Positions 8,547-14,294 of a stretch of DNA of 14,294 bases are shown piece after piece. The DNA is from JANOQP01 sp044227705. GTDB taxonomy: Bacteria > Bacteroidota > Bacteroidia > Chitinophagales > Saprospiraceae. The position numbers and the translations under genes were made by a program. The stretch spans positions 1 through 14,294 of the forward strand of contig JBGAWE010000110.1 of NCBI GenBank assembly GCA_044227705.1. Reading direction: 5' to 3'. Each line of letters opens with the position of its first letter. Position 1 is the stretch's first letter. Below the pieces are notes generated by a model. That model made no database searches. It was not told the origin of the DNA and saw only the letters and a list, made by a program, of their open reading frames with translations.

Positions 8547-8781
8547 GGCTTCCTTTTTAGAACAATTGGATGGCGAAAAGTAGACAGGGAACTGAAAACC
8601 GAGGTTCAAAGTCTTGCCCAAAACCGATGGCAAGAGCATTTGCGACAGATTTCCGCTGCCGCCCATTGCGGGGCCGGCCGCGCCGGGCAGCCCTCGACCA
8701 AAAGTTGTTGGAGTGTCCGTCGGCGAAGGCCTGGAATTCGTGGCGGAAAGTTTCTTTTGCCCAACAAAACCACTCAAGAAG
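8547..8781. promoter_or_regulatory. Divergent intergenic region, promoters expected but not resolved
   Basis: This separates the - strand PKD gene from the + strand NAPRTase-like gene and must hold promoters for both if the starts are right. Both frames stay open some way into it, but the extra residues are not family-like. On the - strand TACTTTTC is near the Bacteroidota -7 consensus TAnnTTTG, with a TTTG about 24 bases upstream, a wider gap than usual, so the match is weak. Confidence 0.3.
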
Positions 8782-9711
8782 ATGACCGACTGGTTCGCCG
8801 ACCTGCGCCCGTTCGAGGCCGCCTACGCCGCTTGGCGACGCGGCGACTATGCCATAGAGGCCCGCTTCCTCCTTTCCTATGAGGAAGAAACGCCCTTCGC
8901 CATAGCCGCCGGGGCAGGCCTCCTCGTCCACGAGATGCGCCGGTTCAAGCTCAACGAGCCGGCGACCGTCCAGCGCCTCGCCGCGCCCCGCTCGCCCGAC
9001 GGGCGCATGGCCTTCGACGAGAGCTTTCTCAACCATCTCCAGCGCCACCGATTCCGGGGCCGCCTCCTCGCCGCCGCCGAGGGGACGGTTTTGCTGCCCG
9101 GCGAGCCAGTTCTCATCGTCGAGGCCGGGCTGCTCGACGGGCTTTTGTTGAAGTATATTTTGGACACAACCGTCTGGCAGTCAACGCATTGCGCGACGGA
9201 GGCCGCCCTTGCCGTTTGGAGGTCCGGCCAGTTTTTCGACAAAAAAGCAGCAGCTGAACCCGCCTTTTCCGACGACCTCGATGGATGGAAATCACGCGCT
9301 CGATTCATCGGCGGGGGAGAGGCCGGGGCGGTCAACGATCATCTCTCGACGAGAGAAAGCTTGGGCTATCAACTTGCCTCACCCGAAAACCCGGCTGCGG
9401 GTAGGCGTGGCGGCCTCGCCCAAATCCGCCGCTGCTTCCAATCTGGCGAGCCGGTCGCCGACCTTTTTTTGACCGACGAGCAAGAGGAAAAACTGCCCGG
9501 CGGGCTGCGAAGCCACGAGTTTATGAACGACGGAAAAAAGCAGTCCGTCAAGTTCACCCGCTTTTCCAACCTTTACCAGCCGGTGCTGCTCGACGGCCAC
9601 ACGGCATTCGCCTCCCCAAAACTGAGCTACCTCCGGCAACGCGCCCTCCGCCAGATGGAAGCATTCCACGATAAGGGCCTCGAGCGCATCCCCACCGGTT
9701 GGCTCTGCTGA
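8782..9711 (+). CDS. Nicotinate phosphoribosyltransferase-like protein lacking most of the catalytic barrel
   Basis: A 309-aa protein. Residues ~8-146 match the N-terminal half of nicotinate phosphoribosyltransferases (NAPRTase): LRPFEAAYAAWRRGDYAIEA; TPFAIAAGAGLLVHEM; FDESFLNHLQRHRFRGRL; EGTVLLPGEPVLIVEA; STHCATEAALAV. 'SRARFIGGGEAGAVN' (~171-185) resembles the family's 'SRAAYIGGFDGTSN' segment. The sequence then passes quickly to a tail (~212-309) resembling the family's C-terminal part. The intervening barrel, including the GTMAHS-type histidine segment and the FG.RRA motif, is not seen. True NAPRTases are about 400-500 aa, so this is probably inactive, repurposed or eroded. The frame is intact, which argues against simple decay. 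The ATG at 8782 is chosen because similarity starts there; a 56-codon upstream extension is not family-like. It is 65 bases before the AraC-type gene and probably in the same operon. Confidence 0.68.
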   Translation: MTDWFADLRPFEAAYAAWRRGDYAIEARFLLSYEEETPFAIAAGAGLLVHEMRRFKLNEPATVQRLAAPRSPDGRMAFDESFLNHLQRHRFRGRLLAAAEGTVLLPGEPVLIVEAGLLDGLLLKYILDTTVWQSTHCATEAALAVWRSGQFFDKKAAAEPAFSDDLDGWKSRARFIGGGEAGAVNDHLSTRESLGYQLASPENPAAGRRGGLAQIRRCFQSGEPVADLFLTDEQEEKLPGGLRSHEFMNDGKKQSVKFTRFSNLYQPVLLDGHTAFASPKLSYLRQRALRQMEAFHDKGLERIPTGWLC

Positions 9712-9723
9712 CCGAAGACCGCC

Positions 9724-9776
9724 CCCAAGACTCCGCTTCACTTACTCGAAGCCGAGCTTCGCCAATTGAAAAAACT
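9724..9776 (+). promoter_or_regulatory. Leader of the AraC-type gene, similar to the TcA leader
   Basis: Bases 9724-9742 match 10746-10764 at 15 of 19 positions, with all four differences being transitions. A small hairpin CGAAG-CCGAG-CTTCG (9747-9761) is followed by CCAATTGAAAAAACT and the start codon. The same order recurs before TcA. Possible operator, RNA element or dispersed repeat. Confidence 0.45.
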
Positions 9777-10745
9777 ATGAAACAGGCACCCGAACGGGCC
9801 GCTGCATTCCTGCAGGCCGCCCGCTCCGTCGTCGAATCGCACCTCCGCGACGACCTATCTGTCGAAGATTTTGCCCACGCCCTCTTCCTCACCCGCGTCC
9901 AGCTTTTTAGAAAACTGAAAGGCCTGACAGGCCTCTCCCCCACCCACTTCATCCACAAAATCAAGCTGGAAAAAGCCCTCCAGCTCCTCCAGGCGACCCC
10001 GATGACCATCGCCGAGGCGGCCTATTCGGTCGGGTTCGCCGACCCGAAGTATTTCAGCCGGGTATTCGCCGCCACGTTCGGCGCCACACCGTCGGCCTTC
10101 GTGGAAAAGTCGAGGGAGCTGTTCTCCAGGGTGGCAGCAATTGTCCAGCCCGAGGCCGGCCCCCAAAACACAGGTTCTCCGAAAAATGTAACATTTGTCC
10201 ACCTCGGCCCCGATGACGTCGGCACACATTTACCCGACCAATTACTCAACGCAACCGGGCGTCCCCCCGGTGAACAAACCTTCCAAAAGGCCCCAGAGAC
10301 CGGGAAAATGAGCGGAAACAATCCCTGCTCGGAGGCCAACCTCCGCGCCCTCGCGTCCTTCCTCGACCGCAACGCGACCACCGATTTCTCTCTCGCAAAC
10401 CTCGACGACGAGCCCACAATCAACAGCCTCAACTGGACTTCCTCCACCGAGAAGAAGAACCTTCGCGACTGCCTGCGCGCCTTCCAGCGGTTGGTGAAAA
10501 TCATGCCGGGCCTCTCCCGGCCGACCGCGCTTGCACTCCTCGGCAAGGGCGTCCACAGTGCGCTCCAAATCGCGGCGATGCCGAAAATCAAGTTTTTGAA
10601 CGAAAACAGGCCGCTTTTCCAGTCCGAAGCCGCCTCCGTCGAACAGTTCTACGCCTCTGCCCTCGCCATTCGCGGCGAGATTCTATTGCAATACATGGCC
10701 GTAAAACAGAGCAACGAGCCGCACGCCCGCGCCGCCCGTCTCTGA
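9777..10745 (+). CDS. AraC-type HTH protein fused to a TcA-like helical domain
   Basis: A 322-aa protein, probably a transcription regulator tied to the toxin gene that follows. Residues ~12-113 form an AraC-family double helix-turn-helix: LSVEDFAHALFLTRVQLFRKL, then TIAEAAYSVGFADPKYFSRV and FGATPSAF. AraC proteins usually carry this domain at the C-terminus; here it is N-terminal. Residues ~115-185 are a linker holding a copy of the DNA repeat (NVTFVHL at 138-143). Residues ~187-312 are helical and resemble a segment of Tc-toxin A subunits: DFSLANLDDE, NLRDCLRAFQRLVKIMP, ALALLGKGVHSALQIAAMP, then FYASALAIRGEILLQYM. That similarity is from memory of the family, not a search. The ATG at 9777 follows the leader hairpin; the frame is open 26 codons further but the preceding gene occupies that space. 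87 bases separate it from TcA, so co-transcription is likely. It could instead be a toxin-associated protein that lost regulation. Confidence 0.8.
   Translation: MKQAPERAAAFLQAARSVVESHLRDDLSVEDFAHALFLTRVQLFRKLKGLTGLSPTHFIHKIKLEKALQLLQATPMTIAEAAYSVGFADPKYFSRVFAATFGATPSAFVEKSRELFSRVAAIVQPEAGPQNTGSPKNVTFVHLGPDDVGTHLPDQLLNATGRPPGEQTFQKAPETGKMSGNNPCSEANLRALASFLDRNATTDFSLANLDDEPTINSLNWTSSTEKKNLRDCLRAFQRLVKIMPGLSRPTALALLGKGVHSALQIAAMPKIKFLNENRPLFQSEAASVEQFYASALAIRGEILLQYMAVKQSNEPHARAARL
10182..10206 (-). repeat. Dispersed repeat copy 1 (inverted), inside the AraC-TcA-like gene
   Basis: The reverse complement carries the core cgaggtggacaaatgttac followed by ATTTTT, 25 bases identical to copy 2 in TcA. 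It is in the opposite orientation to its host gene, which therefore reads it as KNVTFVHL. It falls in the linker between the HTH and the C-terminal domain. Confidence 0.85.
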
Positions 10746-10832
10746 CCCAAGGCCCCGCCTCGCTCGCGCAATCCTCCCGGCCCCGAAACCCCCGAAGTCC
10801 AGCTTCGGGCCACATTGAAAACTTTCCCAGCA
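10746..10832 (+). promoter_or_regulatory. Leader of the TcA-like gene with hairpin
   Basis: Perfect hairpin CCCGAAG-TCCAG-CTTCGGG at 10791-10809, followed by CCACATTGAAAACT and, 23 bases after the stem, the start codon at 10833. The 5' part (10746-10764) and the hairpin segment are similar to the leader at 9724-9776, with about 24 extra bases between them. No T tract follows, so a terminator is unlikely. Confidence 0.45.
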
Positions 10833-13800
10833 ATGGCTATCTCCACCGGCCTGCCCACCTACGAGCAGCTCTTCGGCGACCTCGACTTCAAGAAAGGCGA
10901 CGAGGCACGCACCATCCATTCCCCCGCCGCCTATCTGGCCGACCTCCTCCAGATGCTCGACGACTATTTCGAGGACGCAGACCTCCACCAGCGGCGCGGC
11001 GACATCCGCCAAATCGTGCTCAACCACGAGAACACGTTCGAGCAGGTGCCGTACCTCGACATCGTCAACCGGATTTTGGAAAAGCACGTCGGGCCGGAGC
11101 CGTACACGGTCTTGGGCAACGCCAACTTCCCGTTCAACCTCCCTTTCGACCTCTCCCACGAGCGGGCCAAGCTCTATCTCGCCGCCATCGGCGTGCCGCC
11201 GGAAGACCTGTACCGCCTCTTTTCCACCAAACACGACGGCCGCGAGGCCGTCGAAACCGCCCGTGAGTTCCTCGGCCTCTCGCGCCGCGCATTCGAGGAC
11301 GCGACCAGCCCGCGAGGCGACGGCGAGGTGGACAAATGTTACATTTTTGAGGGAGGCCCGGCCGCGCCGCCGCCGGTCGAGGTCGACCAATTCCTCAGCG
11401 CAACCGGCTTGACGGGGGCCGAATTGCGCGAGCTTCTCTTCCAAAATTTGAGCGAAACCGCCAAAAACGCCGCCGGGCAACCCGAGCGGACGTTGGCCGA
11501 ACGCTTTTTCACCAACTCGAGCCTCGGCGGTCGCGCCGCGCTCGACGAGACCGAGACCCGACTTGTATGGCTCGCCGCCGACGGTGCAATCGGCACCGTC
11601 CCTCTCGCATGGTTCGAGCGCGTCTCGCGTTTCGTCCGACTGGCGAAGCGCATCGGCATGGCCTTCTCCGAACTCGATGCAGTGGTCCGGAACTGCTGCA
11701 ACAACTCCATCGACCACGAGGGGATGGGGACGCTCGCCGTTGTCCTTTATCTCAAGAGAAAACACGAACTGCCCGTGGACGAGGCTGTCGCGCTCCTTTC
11801 CGGCCGCCTCGACCCGCTCGGCATCGGCGACGGGAAAGAGCCGCTCGACCTGTTCAACCGAACCCTCAACGGGCGGCTGGCGACGGTGCAGCGTCGCTTC
11901 TTTTCGCAAAACGGGCAGACATTTCGACCGCCCGCGTTCGATGGCTTTGAAGAAATAATGCTCGGCGGCGACATTCTCGCCACAGACCAATCCACAATTC
12001 GGCAGCGGCTTTCTAAAACTTTCAGCATCTCGGAAAAAGAGCTTTCAACCCTCGTCACCGCCTTTCGCGACAGCGCGAAAACCGCCAACCGCCCGACCGC
12101 GCTCGGCCCGCAACTCGGGCTGGACGGCCTAGCCCTCCTCTTCCGTTGCGCGAAACTGATGGAACTCCTCGACCTCGACGCACGGGGCCTGACCGACGTG
12201 CTAGGCATCCTCGCCGTCGACCCGTCGTTGCGCAAAACAAGGGCCTTCGCGCTCCTCATCGACGCGAGATTTGGGGAGACGGATAGCCCCCGCCAGGACG
12301 GTTTCGAGATCTTGGAAAGCGGCATCGTGGCCGACAACCGCTGGCTGGTTCAAATGCTCCTCGCAGTTGCCGAATGGATGCGGACGGCCGACTTCACGGG
12401 CGACGATCTGCGTCAAATCATGCTCGGAAAACTGCGCGGCGAGAAGGAAACCGCCGCCGACCTCGCCGCACAGCTTGCCTTTTTGGAGAATTTGAACAGC
12501 CAGTTTCCGTCCGTCGCTTTTTCAGCCGACCAGCTTTTGGACGGGGAAGACACCCGCGCCGCCCGGCGACTCCACCGCTTTCTCACCCAAAAACGGGGCG
12601 AAGGCATCACGCCGCGAGACACTCGATTGCTCGAAATCGACCCCGATTTGCTGGAAAAACAAACTGCTGCCGCACTCCGCGACCTTTCGAGCGTCGATGC
12701 CGGCGACTTCCTGGGCATCGGACTTTCAGAGGCAACGGCGAGCAAGATTTTCAAAAACCTCCTGTTCAAAAACATCCTTCTGCCCGACGGGACGCTCAAC
12801 GAGGCCGCTTTTCCCGCAAAAGCCGACGGCTTTTCGGCGGCGACTGATTTCACGTCCAGTCGCCAGCCGCTTTTTGAGATTTTCCAAAAGAACCTCCGCG
12901 ATGAGGCAGCCCCCGCACCGGTGACACCCGCCCCGATGGAAGACGAAGCGGATTGGGGCGATGAGGAGCAAACGGAATCCAACCCGGCCGCAGGTAGCGA
13001 GGCCGCCGAGGCCCGCTTCGCCGTCCACCTTTCAGACCTCGACGACCTCGGGCTGACGGAGGCGCAGCGCGGCGAGCTTTACGACAACCTCCTTTTCCTC
13101 GAAATCTTGGAGGAGTCGGGCGACGCGCGGCAGCCCGAGTTTTTCGAGAACCCCATGAACGCGGCCGATTTTGAGATCAACGCCGGTTTCGGGAAGCGGT
13201 CGAGGTTGGTTTTCCAAAAAATCGCCGAGCGGACCGCCCGTTTTGCCATCGAGCCGCTGCGGCTGGACACCTCGATTTTCGAGAAACTCGAACTCGACGA
13301 AGCGACGCTCAATGCCCTTGTCGAGAACCTGAAGTTCAACGGCCACCTCGACTCGGACTCGAATTTTGCCAACAAAGCCGCCGTTTTGGCCGCAAAACCG
13401 GACGATTTCGACCTCGCGCTGGCCTTCTTCCCGCGTCGGGCGGCCATCCTCGCCGCGCTCCAATCTGCGATCGGCGATTTCAAAAAGCAATTTTTCGTCT
13501 TTCGCCCCGAGGACTTTTCAGAGGTCGCCGACCGGATGGTGGCCGAGAAAATCCACGCCTCGCTCTCTCCCGAGTTCTATCCCGACGGGCATTTCACGCT
13601 CGACGCGCTCGCTTTTTTCAAAAAGGAGGACAACCGCGCTGGCTTTGCCGATAAGCTGTCGATGCCCGATTTGGAGAAATCGACGCTGTTCGACGCGGTG
13701 AAAAACCTTGCGGCCAGTATCGAGCGGTATCAAGTCTCCGCCCAGCCGATGGCCGAAGCGGGCCTCGAACCGGACGACCAGATCTACCTTTTCGAGCAGC

Positions 13801-14294
13801 TCGAAGAAGCGGGCGAGGTGGACAAATGTTACCTGTTCGAGCCGGGGCGACTCCCGTTCTTCCTCAACATCAACAACGCCCTCCACTTCAACGTCGAGGG
13901 TTTCGATGACTACGGGAAGGACATCTTTTTCATGCTCAATGCCGTCGCAGTCCGCGTGGACGAGCGGCAGCGCGGGCTGGTCGAGAGGCTGAAAAGCATC
14001 GAAAAAGCGCAGAAGCAGTTTGTTTTTGACTCGATTGCCGAGTTTCTCGGGGTCGATGCCGGGATGGCCGAGGCCATCGTCGGGGCAACAATGACGCCAG
14101 GCGCAAACCTCGCGGCGGAGGTGATGATGCCCGTTTTCAGCGTCGCCGATGCGCTCGGAAAGGTGGCAAAGCCGCCAGCCAGCCACCGCTTCCGGTTGGC
14201 CCTGCGGCGGATGCAGCAACTGGCCCGTCTCGCCTCTAAGCTCTCGCTCACACGCCTCGAACTGGAGGCGGTGCTGCACGACCAGGCCATCGCC
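10833..14294 (+). CDS. Tc toxin complex A subunit (TcA-like), N-terminal part, runs off window end
   Basis: Open for 1154 codons with no stop; the 3' end is outside the window. TcA proteins are large (roughly 2000-3000 aa) pore-forming subunits of ABC toxin complexes that bind target cells and inject the TcB-TcC cargo. The N-terminus matches the VRP1/SpvA-type domain: IHSPAAYLADLLQMLDDYF (~28-46), RRGDIRQIVLNHENTFEQVP (~54-73), LDIVNRILE, and FPFNLPFDL (~99-107), then AREFLGLSRRAFEDA. No signal peptide is present, as usual for Tc subunits. Residues ~632-861 hold three loosely repeated units around a 'NLLF' core. A Pro/acidic linker lies at ~692-728. 'DIFFMLNAVAVRVDERQRGL' and 'AQKQFVFDSIAEFLGVDAG' follow a second DNA-repeat copy near residue 995. 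The ATG at 10833 is chosen because it gives the expected distance to the HSPAAYL motif. It is the third gene of the + strand cluster. Confidence is high for the Tc A-subunit family, lower for an insecticidal role. Confidence 0.85.
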   Translation, partial: MAISTGLPTYEQLFGDLDFKKGDEARTIHSPAAYLADLLQMLDDYFEDADLHQRRGDIRQIVLNHENTFEQVPYLDIVNRILEKHVGPEPYTVLGNANFPFNLPFDLSHERAKLYLAAIGVPPEDLYRLFSTKHDGREAVETAREFLGLSRRAFEDATSPRGDGEVDKCYIFEGGPAAPPPVEVDQFLSATGLTGAELRELLFQNLSETAKNAAGQPERTLAERFFTNSSLGGRAALDETETRLVWLAADGAIGTVPLAWFERVSRFVRLAKRIGMAFSELDAVVRNCCNNSIDHEGMGTLAVVLYLKRKHELPVDEAVALLSGRLDPLGIGDGKEPLDLFNRTLNGRLATVQRRFFSQNGQTFRPPAFDGFEEIMLGGDILATDQSTIRQRLSKTFSISEKELSTLVTAFRDSAKTANRPTALGPQLGLDGLALLFRCAKLMELLDLDARGLTDVLGILAVDPSLRKTRAFALLIDARFGETDSPRQDGFEILESGIVADNRWLVQMLLAVAEWMRTADFTGDDLRQIMLGKLRGEKETAADLAAQLAFLENLNSQFPSVAFSADQLLDGEDTRAARRLHRFLTQKRGEGITPRDTRLLEIDPDLLEKQTAAALRDLSSVDAGDFLGIGLSEATASKIFKNLLFKNILLPDGTLNEAAFPAKADGFSAATDFTSSRQPLFEIFQKNLRDEAAPAPVTPAPMEDEADWGDEEQTESNPAAGSEAAEARFAVHLSDLDDLGLTEAQRGELYDNLLFLEILEESGDARQPEFFENPMNAADFEINAGFGKRSRLVFQKIAERTARFAIEPLRLDTSIFEKLELDEATLNALVENLKFNGHLDSDSNFANKAAVLAAKPDDFDLALAFFPRRAAILAALQSAIGDFKKQFFVFRPEDFSEVADRMVAEKIHASLSPEFYPDGHFTLDALAFFKKEDNRAGFADKLSMPDLEKSTLFDAVKNLAASIERYQVSAQPMAEAGLEPDDQIYLFEQLEEAGEVDKCYLFEPGRLPFFLNINNALHFNVEGFDDYGKDIFFMLNAVAVRVDERQRGLVERLKSIEKAQKQFVFDSIAEFLGVDAGMAEAIVGATMTPGANLAAEVMMPVFSVADALGKVAKPPASHRFRLALRRMQQLARLASKLSLTRLELEAVLHDQAIA
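11324..11348 (+). repeat. Dispersed repeat copy 2, inside TcA
   Basis: The 19-base core cgaggtggacaaatgttac is followed by ATTTTT, in the same orientation as the gene and read as GEVDKCYIF (residues ~164-172). It interrupts the end of the VRP1-like region in a Gly/Pro-rich, probably exposed, loop. Identity with copy 1 is 25/25. Confidence 0.88.
13812..13832 (+). repeat. Dispersed repeat copy 3, inside TcA
   Basis: GGCGAGGTGGACAAATGTTAC is identical to 11322-11342 (21 bases) and is read in the same frame, giving GEVDKCYLFE (residues ~994-1003). The sequence diverges right after (CTGTTC instead of ATTTTT). Confidence 0.85.

Noticed and set aside
8547..8777. 77-codon N-terminal extension of the PKD protein
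   Set aside because: It would bury the signal peptide that begins at the ATG at 8544-8546.
8614..8781. 56-codon N-terminal extension of the NAPRTase-like protein
   Set aside because: Pro-rich and not family-like; similarity starts at the ATG at 8782, and using it would leave little room for divergent promoters.
6675..8882. 735-codon + strand frame opposite the PKD protein
   Set aside because: Shadow frame rich in Arg, Val and Asp without family motifs; the - strand carries PKD and CHU_C domains.
10683..11990. 435-codon - strand frame opposite the TcA start
   Set aside because: Shadow of TcA; it reads the repeat as KNVTFVHLA but has no other sensible motif.
13518..14279. 253-codon - strand frame opposite TcA near the window end
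   Set aside because: Shadow frame; the + strand stays open through the whole region and carries Tc-like helices.

Overview
The window looks like chromosomal DNA from a GC-rich member of the Bacteroidota, most likely a Saprospiraceae/Lewinellaceae-type organism. The evidence is a type A type IX secretion (T9SS) sorting domain, a type B (gliding-motility, CHU_C-like) C-terminal domain, SprB-type and GEVED domains, and a dockerin-like tail of a form typical of Saprospiraceae surface proteins. No tRNA, rRNA, CRISPR array or transposase was seen.

Left part (1-8546), cell-surface genes. A 1039-aa T9SS-exported adhesin-like protein lies on the + strand (220-3339). It converges on a 432-aa exported protein on the - strand with Ig-like and dockerin-like modules (3481-4779), and the intergenic space between them holds three hairpins, at least one a good terminator. 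Also on the - strand are a small exported protein of unknown function (4930-5355) with a clear terminator, and a 971-aa PKD-rich protein with a type B sorting domain (5631-8546).

Right part (8782-14294), one + strand cluster. A 309-aa protein resembles nicotinate phosphoribosyltransferase but lacks most of the catalytic barrel. Next is an AraC-type DNA-binding protein whose C-terminal half resembles a helical segment of Tc-toxin TcA subunits. Last is the 5' 1154 codons of a TcA-like toxin-complex subunit with a VRP1/SpvA-type N-terminus, running off the window end. The remainder of TcA, and any TcB/TcC genes, would lie downstream.

The most unusual signals are in the right part. (1) The HTH sits at the N-terminus of a Tc-like domain, directly upstream of the toxin. 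(2) A short DNA repeat (19-base core, 25 bases in two copies) lies in frame inside coding sequence three times, in both orientations: once in the regulator and twice in TcA. (3) A second short segment is shared by the regulator and TcA next to that repeat. (4) The leaders of the regulator and TcA genes resemble each other, each with a small hairpin just before the start codon. Together these suggest that the regulator and toxin have exchanged or duplicated sequence and may be co-regulated. This is inference from sequence alone.
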